64,000 nt of DNA, taken from assembly GCA_021786375.1 (NCBI GenBank), contig JAJYNL010000038.1:37263-101262 (forward strand), read 5' to 3'. A program made the translations under genes and the position numbers. Below the pieces are notes generated by a model. It saw only the letters and a program-made list of their open reading frames with translations. It had not been told where the DNA came from and did no database searches. Source of the DNA: Actinomycetes bacterium. Lineage in GTDB: Bacteria; Actinomycetota; Acidimicrobiia; Acidimicrobiales; Acidimicrobiaceae. Position 1 is the first letter of the stretch. Each line of letters begins with the position of its first letter. Positions 30,297-43,065 of the stretch are shown here, piece after piece.

Positions 30297-30891
30297 GACA
30301 GTACCCGCGGATGCCAGGTGCAGGCTCAGAGCTCTGTACAGCTCGGCGAGCGATTGGCCGCAGCCGCCCCCGTAGACAGCCACCGCCGCATTGTCGGCGT
30401 AACCGTCCCCCGGGATCCAGTCCGGGATCAGGTTTAACGGCTGCCAGACCTAGGCGGCGACTGCCGCCAGCCACCAACGCAAACCCCGCGGCAGGCGCCG
30501 ATCCTGGACCAACGAGACGGACAGGAAAACGGTCCGCGCCTACGGCCACCCGAGTTTCACGGGTGCGGCACCCCGCCGGTTGGCGACTGGCATCACCATC
30601 AGGTGTATCAGTCAGCTGACGGCCAAGCCGATCCCCACCTCCAGCAGCACCGCCCCCCATTCTTCACCACGGTCCGGCTCCGACGCCGCTATGGGGACGG
30701 GATCCTACCATTCGGGCGTCTCGCCGGTTCCCGGGACACGCCGGTCGGCTGCCAGGTCGGCCTGGGGGACGCAAGCCCGAAGTTCCCCCCTTTCAGGGTC
30801 CCCCTGACCTCCCCCATCCCCCCTGAGCTTGGTTCGCAAGTTTCCGGTTCGAGCAGAAAGGCAGAGCCATCATGGCAAAAGAACCACCCCC

Positions 30892-31325
30892 GTGTTCGGA
30901 GGGGTTGACACGGATAAAGACGCCCACCTGCCGGCCGTCGTGGACGAAAAGGGGAAAGATCCTCGACACGGCGTCCTTTGACGCCAACACCAAGGGCTAC
31001 ACGGTCCTGCTGTGCTGGCTCGAGGGTTTTGGAATCTGGTGAGGGTCGGCGCCTGGGGCACCGGTTCCTATGGCGCGGGCCTAGCCCGACACCTCCGGGA
31101 CCACGACGTCGAGGTGGTCGCGGCGAACTCCGCCAATTGTCAGGTGCGCCGGCGGCGGGGCAAGTCCGATCCCGTCGGCGCCGGGTCGGCGGCATGGTCC
31201 GCCCTGAACGGCGAGGCCACGCGGATATCGTCGAATCGATCCGGGTGCTCCGCATCGCCTACTGCTCGGCTCGTGAGACCAGAACCCGCCTGGCCCTGCA
31301 GATCCGCGACCTAATCATCACCGCG
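30892..31325 (+). pseudogene. Decayed IS110-family transposase, N-terminal domain with multiple frameshifts
   Basis: Across frames: VFGGVDTDKDAHLPAVVDEKGK / ILDTASFDANTKGYTVLLCWLEGFG / LVRVGAWGTGSYGAGLARHLRDHDVEVVAANSANCQVRRRRGKSDPV / DIVESIRVLRIAYCSARETRTRLALQIRDLIITA, consecutive IS110 DEDD-domain segments. Confidence 0.8.
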
Positions 31326-31685
31326 CGACGCTTCGTGAGTCACCGCCCGCCAACACTGCCGATCGCCTGTCCCGTGTGCGAAGTTCCGCCCCGGGGAAGC
31401 ACGCCTGATCCCCACGAGGCGACCGGACCGGCCCTCAAGACCTTGTCGCGGTGCTACCAGGACCTGAGCCAGGAGAGGAAGTCGGGCCCCAGCTTCGCCG
31501 AACCAGAACAGCAGCGCAGGTCTTCCTGCGGACCGTCTCGGACGACCTTGGTATCTGGCCGGCCAAGATCTCGGGGATTGAGAGAGGGCTCGATCACGAG
31601 GAGGAATCCGTTGCCATCTACCAGGCCCGGCTAAAAGAACATCTGGTGGCTTGACAACCATAGGAGCTTCGACGGTTGCCAACCC

Positions 31686-32111
31686 CTACACCGGCTCCTG
31701 GTAGCGCGCCACCGAAAAGGCGATGAGCAGCGCGATATCCAGACAGAAGACCACTACCAGAGCCGTAAAGATGGCCAGGGCGCTGCCGGGCGTGTGATCA
31801 TAGATGAACACGAACTCCAGCATTCCGGAGATCACCAGCTCCACCAGGAGTTGCCGGACCGCCACCATCCGGAAGACACCCCAGGCGAACGGCCCCACTC
31901 GCACAAGCATCGCCGCGGCAGCCAGGAAGAGCACCCAAGCGACTCCGGCCAGCACTATAGGAACCGTCAGTTCACTCAGCCGTGGGATCTGGGCGGCCAG
32001 AACGATGGCTGAGAGCACGATGGCGCCCAGAGCGACCTGACAGACAATCCCGACCGGAGGGCGCTTTGCCGTATATGGCGAGAAGGCCGAGGGCTGAGGT
32101 GCCGTGCTCAT
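31686..32111 (-). CDS. Small integral membrane protein
   Basis: 141-aa TM-rich ORF; overlaps downstream end of 32108..32710 by 4 nt. Confidence 0.65.
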   Translation of the reverse strand: MSTAPQPSAFSPYTAKRPPVGIVCQVALGAIVLSAIVLAAQIPRLSELTVPIVLAGVAWVLFLAAAAMLVRVGPFAWGVFRMVAVRQLLVELVISGMLEFVFIYDHTPGSALAIFTALVVVFCLDIALLIAFSVARYQEPV

Positions 32112-32710
32112 GCCGTCGCCAGCCTTGTCATGATCACCAGGGTCGCTATCTGCATTGCGCCGGTCACGCCGGCGGTGTAGATGAATCGCTTCATCAGCAC
32201 AGCGACGAGCTCGCCGTTCGGCTGTGGCTTGCGAAGCTCGAAGAGCACCGCCAGGTTGGCCGGCTCCAGAATCCCAATCGCCACCACCGCCAGGACACCC
32301 ACCACGACGAAGGAGGCGACAATCCAGCCATGGTCCGGAAAGGAGGCGACCAGGTACCCCTGCTGAAGCGCAAGCTGGAAACCCGCCGCCAGCGTCGCCA
32401 CTACCAGAGCCGGCATGATGACCACCATCTTGGGCATGAAGCGCTTCGAGAATTCAACCCGGGCCGGGATCGGTAATTTGCCCAGGATGGGGCCGATCAC
32501 GAAGCCGACGAAGAGGTCGATACCCGTCCAAAGGGCACCGGAGACGACGTGGAAAAAGTCCACTGCCCAGAGCGTGTTGCTCAGCAGCGCGACCACCAGT
32601 GCCGCAACGTAGGCGGCGGCGATGATCAGGCCCGGTATGGGAACAATGGAAAAGCCACCCACCTGGACGGGTGATCCCGCCTTGCTCTCGGCAACCAGTT
32701 CGCTTGACAT
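32108..32710 (-). CDS. Integral membrane protein, uncharacterised
   Basis: TM-rich ORF starting MSSELVAESKAGSPVQVGGFSIVPIPGLIIAAAYVAALVVALL; translationally coupled to the next ORF. Confidence 0.7.
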   Translation of the reverse strand: MSSELVAESKAGSPVQVGGFSIVPIPGLIIAAAYVAALVVALLSNTLWAVDFFHVVSGALWTGIDLFVGFVIGPILGKLPIPARVEFSKRFMPKMVVIMPALVVATLAAGFQLALQQGYLVASFPDHGWIVASFVVVGVLAVVAIGILEPANLAVLFELRKPQPNGELVAVLMKRFIYTAGVTGAMQIATLVIMTRLATA

Positions 32711-32921
32711 GGATGCGGCACCTCCTGACCATTGTGGCCGCGCGCCCGAGGTCCATCCCTGCGACTTTCCGAAGTTTATCCAATTGCGCGCACCAACTTG
32801 TTCCGAGCAGGGGCGCATTTGCCAGCCAGAATTGTGATGGCCCCGTCTCCACCTCATTGCTAAGGTTGGCCACAAAGGGCGCCTCCGCCCGCGCCTCGCC
32901 GGGCGGAAGAAGGAGGCTGCT

Positions 32922-35921
32922 ATGGCAGCACAACTATCGAGGCCCGGGCAGGCCGAAGTCAAGCAGGTGGCCAAAGCCATTCTGGATGCCGGTGTAGAGC
33001 GTGTCTCGCTGGCCCAGCTGCCTGCATTTCAAAGGCTGATCATGCGGCGGGCAATGCATGATCCGGACTTCCGCACCCGGCTATTCCGGCTGGTGGACGT
33101 CTTCCCCCGCTTGCACGGGCCTCGCGAAATATATATCCACGCCCGGCAATACCTCGCCGAGGGTGAAAGCGGCCTCGTCGCCCGCGGGCTGCGCCTCGCG
33201 GGCGAGGCGCCGCTCGGGGAGGCGGCCGCTGTAGCGGCGATCCGTTCGGGTATCGAAAGCGTCGCCAAGCTCTTCATCGCCGGCTCGACAACATCGGAGA
33301 TAACCGAGCGTGCGGCTGCCTATGCCGCCCAAGGCATCTCGACCACGGTCGACCTGCTCGGGGAAAAGACCCTGGGCCAGAATGAGGCGGAGCGCTACCA
33401 GCAACGACTCCTCGAGCTGGCCTCGGCACTGTCCTTGGCCGCTCCTCGGCTCGGCGGCCCTCCCGCGCGCGACCATCTCGGTCCGATCCCCACCGCCTCC
33501 ATCTCGATCAAGCCCACTGCATTGAGCCCCCACTTCGCGGCGCTGAGCCAGGAGATCGGGGTTTCCGAAGTGATCGAACGGCTGCGCCCGATCCTTGCGG
33601 AGTCGCTCGACCCCGGACTGCTCTGCTTCTTGGACATGGAGGATCACGAGGCGAGGGAGCCCACCTTCGAACTGCTGGAAGCGGTCGCGTTGGACCGGGC
33701 CTACGCGAGGCTGCACCTGGGCGCCGTGGTGCAGGCCTACCTTACGAGTGCCGCCGCCGACCTGGAGCGGGTGATCGAACTCTCTGAGCGCCGTGTCGCG
33801 CAAGGTTGGACCCCACTTTGGGTGAGGTTGGTCAAAGGCGCATACTTCGACTCAGAGATGGTGCGCGCCTCCATCGAAGGATGGGCGGCGCCGGTGTGGC
33901 AGCGGAAGGAGGAGACCGACTACTCCTACGAACGCTGCATCGACACCGCCCTGGCGGCTTCCGACCGGATCAGACCGGCCTTTGGCACCCACAACCTCCG
34001 CTCCATCGCCTATGCGGTGGCAGCCGCCCGCGCAAACGGGCTACCCTCGGACGCCTATGAAATCGAGATGCTCTTCGGCATGGCGGACTCGCTGGCACGA
34101 GCGGTTCGCACCCAGGTTCCCCGGGTCAGGCTGTACTTGCCCACAGGGGAGCTGATACCGGGGATGTCGTACCTGGTGAGAAGGCTGATCGAGAACACCT
34201 CCAACGAGAGCTTCCTGCGCAGCGGCTTTGTCGAGAAGCGTCACTCACTCAACCGGCTTCTGGCCGAGCCAAAGGCGGGCCAGCCCACCAAGCACGCCTC
34301 GGCGGTGGATCGCCTGGAAACGCCCTTCGGTCATCACCCCGGGCTCGAGTATCACCGGATGTCGGAGCGCGTTCGAATGCAGACCGCCATATCCCATCTG
34401 GAAGCAGAGGGCATCGGAAGCCTGTTCGGCTCGGAGTTCTCGCGGCGGCGGGTCCCCGTTATAGCAGGTGGCAAGCGGATTGAGACCGAGGGCGAGATCA
34501 CCTCGACCAACCCGGCCAACCCCGCCCTGGTGGTCGCCCGCTCCGCGTCCGCGGGAGTCGACGAGATCGACGAGGCATTACGCTGCGCGCGCGAGGCCTC
34601 CGGGACCTGGGCAACCACGCCTACGCGACAGCGGGCGGCAATCCTGCTCCGCGCCGCGGACTGGATATCCTCCCATCGCGAGGAACTCGCCGCGCTGGAG
34701 GTGCTCGAGGCCGGCAAGCCCTGGCGCGAGGCCGAAGGGGACATAACCGAGGCGATCGACTACCTCGAGCTCTACTCCAGGGCGGCGGTCCGTCTCTTCG
34801 AGAGCCGGGGACTCGACTCGCCGCTCGGTGAGATGAACCGACTGATGCATCGGCCCAAGGGGGTCGCCGCAGTCATCTCGCCTTGGAACTTCCCGATGGC
34901 CATCCCCATGGGTATGGCGTCGGCGGCGATCGCCACCGGCAACACCGTGGTATTGAAGCCCGCCGAACAGACACCGGCCTGCGCTCTTGCCATCCTGCGC
35001 GCGTTCGAGGAAGCCGGGCTCCCGGATGGCGTGCTCAACCTGGCACCGGGCATTGGTGAAGAGATCGGCCCCCACCTGGTCGCTCACCCGGAAATCTCGG
35101 TGATCGCCTTCACGGGCTCCTTTGCCGTGGGAACCTCGATCATCGCCGCAGCAGCGCGGGTCGCACCGGGCCAACGCGACATCAAGAGGGTAATCGCGGA
35201 GATGGGGGGCAAGAACGCCATCGTCGTCGATGCGGATGCGGACCTCGACCAGGCCATTCCCGGAGCGGTCCACTCCGCTTTCGGCTTTGCCGGCCAGAAG
35301 TGCTCGGCCGCCTCACGGCTCATCGTCCTGCGGGGTCAGGAGGAGGAGTTGTTGGAGCGCCTGGAGGGAGCCATACAAGCAATCATCATCGGCGACCCGC
35401 GGCGGCCCGATGTCCAGATGGGCCCGCTGATCGACGGTGACGCGCTCGAGCGGGTCGAGCGCTACGTGGCAGGTGCACGAATGGAGGGCCGCGTCATCAG
35501 GTCGGGTCAGGAACTTCCCGAAACCGGCTATTTCACAGCGCCGGCTCTGGTCGTCGATGCGCTGCCGGGATCGCCGGTGCTGCAGGACGAGATCTTCGGC
35601 CCGGTTCTGTGCGTACAGCTCGCCAACGACTTGGAGCATGCCATTGAGCTGGCGAACTCGAGCGTCTACGGCCTGACGGCCGGCATCTTCAGCCGCTCGC
35701 CCGCCTCGATTGCCATGGCCTCGCATCGGCTGGATGCAGGAAACATCTACATAAACCGGCCAATCACCGGAGCGATCCCGGGCCGCCAGCCTTTCGGGGG
35801 CCACCATCACTCGGGAGTGGGCTCCAAGGCGGGATCCCCGGAATACCTGGGCCAGTTTGTCAACCCCGTGGTCGTCTCGGAGAACACTCTCCGGCAAGGT
35901 TTCGTGCCTGAAATCTCCTGA
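32922..35921 (+). CDS. putA: Bifunctional proline dehydrogenase / L-glutamate gamma-semialdehyde dehydrogenase
   Basis: PRODH domain ([51 protein letters not shown]) and ALDH domain ([45 protein letters not shown]). Confidence 0.94.
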   Translation: MAAQLSRPGQAEVKQVAKAILDAGVERVSLAQLPAFQRLIMRRAMHDPDFRTRLFRLVDVFPRLHGPREIYIHARQYLAEGESGLVARGLRLAGEAPLGEAAAVAAIRSGIESVAKLFIAGSTTSEITERAAAYAAQGISTTVDLLGEKTLGQNEAERYQQRLLELASALSLAAPRLGGPPARDHLGPIPTASISIKPTALSPHFAALSQEIGVSEVIERLRPILAESLDPGLLCFLDMEDHEAREPTFELLEAVALDRAYARLHLGAVVQAYLTSAAADLERVIELSERRVAQGWTPLWVRLVKGAYFDSEMVRASIEGWAAPVWQRKEETDYSYERCIDTALAASDRIRPAFGTHNLRSIAYAVAAARANGLPSDAYEIEMLFGMADSLARAVRTQVPRVRLYLPTGELIPGMSYLVRRLIENTSNESFLRSGFVEKRHSLNRLLAEPKAGQPTKHASAVDRLETPFGHHPGLEYHRMSERVRMQTAISHLEAEGIGSLFGSEFSRRRVPVIAGGKRIETEGEITSTNPANPALVVARSASAGVDEIDEALRCAREASGTWATTPTRQRAAILLRAADWISSHREELAALEVLEAGKPWREAEGDITEAIDYLELYSRAAVRLFESRGLDSPLGEMNRLMHRPKGVAAVISPWNFPMAIPMGMASAAIATGNTVVLKPAEQTPACALAILRAFEEAGLPDGVLNLAPGIGEEIGPHLVAHPEISVIAFTGSFAVGTSIIAAAARVAPGQRDIKRVIAEMGGKNAIVVDADADLDQAIPGAVHSAFGFAGQKCSAASRLIVLRGQEEELLERLEGAIQAIIIGDPRRPDVQMGPLIDGDALERVERYVAGARMEGRVIRSGQELPETGYFTAPALVVDALPGSPVLQDEIFGPVLCVQLANDLEHAIELANSSVYGLTAGIFSRSPASIAMASHRLDAGNIYINRPITGAIPGRQPFGGHHHSGVGSKAGSPEYLGQFVNPVVVSENTLRQGFVPEIS

Positions 35922-36007
35922 TCGGCCATGCAGGGCCGCAGCACCCGCGATTAGCACGCTTTCGGGGCCCTTGGCTACGATTGGGAAATCGAGAAAGGAA
36001 ACGTGCG

Positions 36008-38680
<2,673 letters not shown>

Positions 38681-38705
38681 CCTCTGGCAACGGTTGTCAA
38701 GCGAG

Positions 38706-38745
38706 ACGGCTCCCGGCCTTTGTGACCGGGAGCCGTTTCGTTGTT
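38706..38745 (+). terminator. Intrinsic terminator of acnA
   Basis: ACGGCTCCCGG cctttgtga CCGGGAGCCGT followed by TTCGTTGTT. Confidence 0.88.
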
Positions 38746-38908
38746 AATGTCCACAAAAGCAACACCTTCACTTATCCTTCGGAACCGAATGTCCGCTGCG
38801 GAATCCGTTTCCTCCCTGGCACCATTTGGTAACAAAGAAGTAGATTCGTCAATCATGCTCCACCCGCACTGGAGCATTTTGCGGACATCTTTCCATGAAA
38901 GGACCTAG

Positions 38909-40399
38909 TTGTCACCCGACGTCTCACCACCATCGGATCCCGAGCTGCCGCTCGCGGAATCGAAGGCGCCACACGCGCCCTTGCACGGCCCTGACCATCG
39001 CCTGCACCGCGGTGTCCTGAGCATTACGGACATTGCCGCGGCAACGATGGCGAACATCGGCCCGGCCATGAGCTTCTTCTTCGGCTTTGGTTTCCTGGCC
39101 ATCACGGCCGGTATCGCCTCGCCCCTGACCATCCTCGCCGCCGGTATCGCCATCGCCTTCCTTGGCAACACCCTTGCCGAGTTCTCGCGCGCCCAGCCTT
39201 CCACAGGCGGCTTCATAACCTTCATCGGCAAGTCGTTCGGCCCGACAAGCGCAGTGTCGACCGCACTTATCGCCGGAGCCGGATACATGATCGCGATGGC
39301 CTCCGTCATCGTCATCTCCGGAGGCTTCTTTGCGATAACCCTGCAGCACTATCTGAACGTCAACATTCCCTGGGGCATCTTCACCGCCATATTCGCCCTG
39401 GCCGCCGTGGCAATGATGATCAGGGGCGTAGCGCTTTCCACCAAGATCGCGGGCTTCTTCTTCGCCTTCGAGATGCTGGTCCTGGTGATAGTTTCAGTGG
39501 CCTCCCTGATAAAGAATGGCGGCAATCTCTCGCTGGCACCCTTCAACCCCGCCAACATCAAGGACGGCTTCACCGGCCTGGCGCAGGGCTTCCCCCTTGC
39601 CGTCTACCTCTTCATCGGCTGGGAGAACTCGGCGGCGCTGGCCGAGGAGACGGATAACCCGCGGCGTAACGTGCCCAAGGCGGTCTTCGCCTCGATCGCC
39701 ATCATGGTGGTCTCCTACATCGTCTTCGCCTATGCAACTGTGAGCGGCTTTAACGACAACGTCACCAAGCTTGGCAACGCGACCATTCCCTTCGTCACCG
39801 TGGCGCAAGGGGTGCTGGGCGCGGCCGCGTTCTTCGCGTACCTCGCCGGCATGACCTCAACGCTGGGAGCCCTGATCGCGGGGACCAACTCCCAGGCCCG
39901 CCTGGTGTTCAATGCCGGCCGCGAGGGCCTACTCCCGGCCTGGATCGGCAAGGTGCACGCCGAACGCAAGACACCGATGAACGCGATTCTGCTCTTCGTC
40001 GGCATTTCGCTGGTCATCATCCTCGGCTGGGCCATCTCAAATATCCTTGGCGGCAAGGCGATGGACCCGGTCAACTTCTTCGCCGAGTCTTCGACCATGG
40101 GTACCATCCTGGTCCTGTTGGTCTACCTCTTCGCGAACCTCGCCCTGCCCTTCTACTACCGGAAGTACAGGCCGGACGAGTTCTCCGGCATTCGCCACGG
40201 CGTCCTGCCCATACTCGGCGCGATCGCCATCGTGGTCCCGATCTACTACCTCGCCAAGCCGGGCCAGCCGGCACCGTATAGCTGGTACCCCTACATTGCG
40301 CTGGCAATCCTGGTCGTCGCGGTTCTCTACTCGATCTCCCTGGTGCGCAGGGACCCAGGCCTGGCGGATCGCGTCGGTTCCATCGTCGCAGACGAATAA
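38909..40399 (+). CDS. APC family amino acid/polyamine permease
   Basis: TM-rich ORF with SITDIAAATMANIGPAMSFFFGFGF, IGWENSAALAEETDNPRRNVPKAVFASI; TTG start. Confidence 0.87.
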   Translation: MSPDVSPPSDPELPLAESKAPHAPLHGPDHRLHRGVLSITDIAAATMANIGPAMSFFFGFGFLAITAGIASPLTILAAGIAIAFLGNTLAEFSRAQPSTGGFITFIGKSFGPTSAVSTALIAGAGYMIAMASVIVISGGFFAITLQHYLNVNIPWGIFTAIFALAAVAMMIRGVALSTKIAGFFFAFEMLVLVIVSVASLIKNGGNLSLAPFNPANIKDGFTGLAQGFPLAVYLFIGWENSAALAEETDNPRRNVPKAVFASIAIMVVSYIVFAYATVSGFNDNVTKLGNATIPFVTVAQGVLGAAAFFAYLAGMTSTLGALIAGTNSQARLVFNAGREGLLPAWIGKVHAERKTPMNAILLFVGISLVIILGWAISNILGGKAMDPVNFFAESSTMGTILVLLVYLFANLALPFYYRKYRPDEFSGIRHGVLPILGAIAIVVPIYYLAKPGQPAPYSWYPYIALAILVVAVLYSISLVRRDPGLADRVGSIVADE

Positions 40400-40411
40400 C
40401 CCGTCGAGGAA

Positions 40412-40446
40412 GCCGGAAGGGCAGCGGTACACTTCGCCCTTCCGGC
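40412..40446 (+). terminator. Hairpin terminator after APC permease
   Basis: Perfect 11-bp stem GCCGGAAGGGC / GCCCTTCCGGC just after stop; weak T run. Confidence 0.6.
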
Positions 40447-40543
40447 CAATCCCGCCCAAGCTTTCCTGCAACTGACCAGCCGGTTGGTGGCTCGGCCACA
40501 ACACGGGCAGCGGGAGGTGATCCCCCTCAAAGGGGCCCGGGAG

Positions 40544-41779
40544 CTACCGCTCCTGCTGGTCCCCGGTGCTCAGAAGCGCGCGCGTCATCTCGTCACCCCA
40601 ATGGACGGCATCCAGGTAGGCGGCTTGGACCGAGGGCGAATCGAAATCGGCTCCATCGCCCAAGTCGCCGATGCCCAGCTGCAGGAACTCCGCCTCGGCG
40701 AGCACTTGGCCTAACTTGCCCTCCAGGCCCACCACCGCGGTGGTGATCTCCGGGGCCAGGTCCAGGTTCGTTATCACGCTCTCCACCGGCACGCCCAAGA
40801 GAAGATCCATGCTCGCCAGAAGACCGGTCAGGTACGCGGCATTCGCCATCGCCGGATCCATCTGGGAGGCAAGCAGCTCGCACAGGCGCGCCCGTATCAG
40901 GGCGGTGGACACCTGCTCGGACGACATCGTCCTCGGCTCGACGAGGAGCATTAGAATGACCCAGCTCTGCAGCCTGCGCCACCCCAACATCACCAGCGCG
41001 TCGTTAAGAGTTCGGACGTTGCGGCGCAGCCCCCGCTCCGGTCCTTCGCTGGCTGCCTGTAGTACCCTGTAGCCAAGCGCAGGATCGATTCGCACCAGTT
41101 CGACGACGTTCTCGAAGGAGCCGTCACTATCGGCCAGCTCGGCGGCAAGGCGCAAGTTGGTCACTTGCGAAGGCACGAGCGTCTTCTCGGAAATCATCTG
41201 CGGGCAGGAAAGAACATACCCCTGGAATAGGTCAAAGCCCAGCTCGGTGCACGTCTCCAGCTCGTCCCAGGTCTCCACCTTCAAGGCCACCGACTTGACT
41301 CCGAAGGCGCGCACGCGTTCCAGGACGTCCTCGACCTCCTCCAGCCCGTGGGCACGGACATCGATCTTGACGTAGGCGGCCAGCTTCAGGAGCTCCTCGG
41401 CTCCCTCGAACCAGCCAAAGCCGTCGAGGGCTATGGTGTAGCCCGCCTCGGCCAGGGCCTGCACTCCGGCACGGGCCTCGTCGTCCAGGGCCAGGGGGCG
41501 CAGGACTTCCACAACCGTCTTCTCCGGGGGGAAGACGATGGGTACGGCACCGGTGAGAATGCGGCGATCCGCATTGATGAACAGCTGCTTCCGGCCGGCC
41601 AGACGATCGATTCCCAGGATGAAGGCGTCCACCATGAGCTGGGCTGTCATGAGATCGCCGTCTTGAGCGGCATGTGGTTCAAGAGAGTGGAGCGCGCCGC
41701 GAAAGAGCAGCTCATATCCCACAACTTCGAGGCGCTGGTCAAAAATGGGTTGCCGTGCCAGCAGTGCCTCGGAACTCAT
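40544..41779 (-). CDS. EAL-like + HDOD domain signalling protein (YuxH type)
   Basis: LLARQPIFDQRLEVVGYELLFRG EAL-like N-terminus with degenerate catalytic motif; C-terminal HDOD region NVRTLNDALVMLGWRRLQSWVILMLL. Confidence 0.82.
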   Translation of the reverse strand: MSSEALLARQPIFDQRLEVVGYELLFRGALHSLEPHAAQDGDLMTAQLMVDAFILGIDRLAGRKQLFINADRRILTGAVPIVFPPEKTVVEVLRPLALDDEARAGVQALAEAGYTIALDGFGWFEGAEELLKLAAYVKIDVRAHGLEEVEDVLERVRAFGVKSVALKVETWDELETCTELGFDLFQGYVLSCPQMISEKTLVPSQVTNLRLAAELADSDGSFENVVELVRIDPALGYRVLQAASEGPERGLRRNVRTLNDALVMLGWRRLQSWVILMLLVEPRTMSSEQVSTALIRARLCELLASQMDPAMANAAYLTGLLASMDLLLGVPVESVITNLDLAPEITTAVVGLEGKLGQVLAEAEFLQLGIGDLGDGADFDSPSVQAAYLDAVHWGDEMTRALLSTGDQQER

Positions 41780-41894
41780 CCCGGCGGCTCTCCCTTAATG
41801 GTCTGGGCCGCACTGAACGGCACGTTGCAGGCACTATCGACATGGCGCCGGGGCTCCTTGAGACGGAGCCCGGGAAAGCGCGCCACGCGCGAGT

Positions 41895-41943
41895 GCCTTG
41901 GGGGTGGTCGACGTCGTCAAGCAAAGACTGCCACCCCCAAGGC
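41895..41943. terminator. Perfect 13-bp inverted repeat between AKR and EAL/HDOD genes
   Basis: GCCTTGGGGGTGG -23 nt- CCACCCCCAAGGC, starting 17 nt beyond the AKR stop. Confidence 0.5.
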
Positions 41944-41959
41944 CTGGCCAAGCCGGGGG

Positions 41960-42940
41960 CTAGCGGTTGACGGTGGACATATCGGGGTAGCGATCTCCAG
42001 CGGTGGCACCCTTGGGAAACGCCGCCTCGATCCTCGCCAGGTCCTCTGCGTAAAGCTTGACCGAGAGCGCCCCGAGGTTCTCCTCAAGTCTCGCCAGCTT
42101 GCGGGTCCCAGGGATGGGCACCACGTCGTCGCCGCGCGAGAGTACCCAGGCCAAGGCGAGCTGGGCAGGGGTCGCGCCCTTCTCCGTCGCCACTTGGCGT
42201 ACCGCGTCAACCAGACGAAGGTTACCTTCGAAGTTTCCTTCCTTGAAGCGAGGGTGGTTACGACGCGTGTCGGTCGGGTCCAGGTCGTCGATGGTACGGA
42301 TCGCCCCGGTCAGAAAGCCGCGCCCGAGCGGCGAGTAGGCGACGAAGCCGATGCCGAGCTCCCGAGTCGTCTCGAGGGCGCCGTCCTCAGGGTCTCGCGT
42401 CCATAGCGAGTACTCGGTCTGGAGCGCGGTTATCGGGTGCACGGCGTGAGCACGCCGTATGGTGGCCGCCGAGGCCTCCGATAGCCCGAGGTAGCGAACC
42501 TTGCCCTCTCGGACCAGCTCCGCCATTGCCCCCACGGTCTCCTCGATGGGCACGCGGGTGTCAACACGGTGCTGGTAGTAGAGATCGATCGTCTCAATGC
42601 CGAGCCGCTTGAGCGAAGCCTCGCACGCGTTGCGCACGTACTCCGGCGAGCCGTTGATGCCCAGGAACTCACGATTCTCGCCGCGTACATTGCCGAACTT
42701 GGTGGCCAGGAAGACCTCCGAGCGCCGTGACGAGATCGCTTTCCCGACCAGCACCTCGTTCTTGAAAGGTCCATACATGTCGGCGGTGTCGAGGAAGTTC
42801 ACTCCCCGGTCGAGCGCCTGGTTGATGAGGGCGACGCCGTCCGCCTCCTGATAGGGGCCGTAGAACTCGCTCATCCCCATGCAGCCGAGGCCGATTGCCG
42901 ACACCTCAGGACCATCATGGCCAAGTCTGCGCAACTCCAT
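41960..42940 (-). CDS. Aldo/keto reductase
   Basis: [91 protein letters not shown]. Confidence 0.95.
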   Translation of the reverse strand: MELRRLGHDGPEVSAIGLGCMGMSEFYGPYQEADGVALINQALDRGVNFLDTADMYGPFKNEVLVGKAISSRRSEVFLATKFGNVRGENREFLGINGSPEYVRNACEASLKRLGIETIDLYYQHRVDTRVPIEETVGAMAELVREGKVRYLGLSEASAATIRRAHAVHPITALQTEYSLWTRDPEDGALETTRELGIGFVAYSPLGRGFLTGAIRTIDDLDPTDTRRNHPRFKEGNFEGNLRLVDAVRQVATEKGATPAQLALAWVLSRGDDVVPIPGTRKLARLEENLGALSVKLYAEDLARIEAAFPKGATAGDRYPDMSTVNR

Positions 42941-43065
42941 ATATCGCTCCTATCCGTGAAGACGCCGGAGCGCGAACCGCATTGGTACACGACCGGCGGC
43001 AATTGAATGCTTTGCTTACAAGGCTATTGGGGCGGAATGCGTTTCGTTCGAAGCGGCCTGCTGCC

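Noticed and set aside
28913-30619. 568-aa plus-strand ORF overlapping the NRAMP gene in another frame
   Set aside because: His/Arg/Pro-rich frame-shifted shadow of the NRAMP coding region; no recognisable domain
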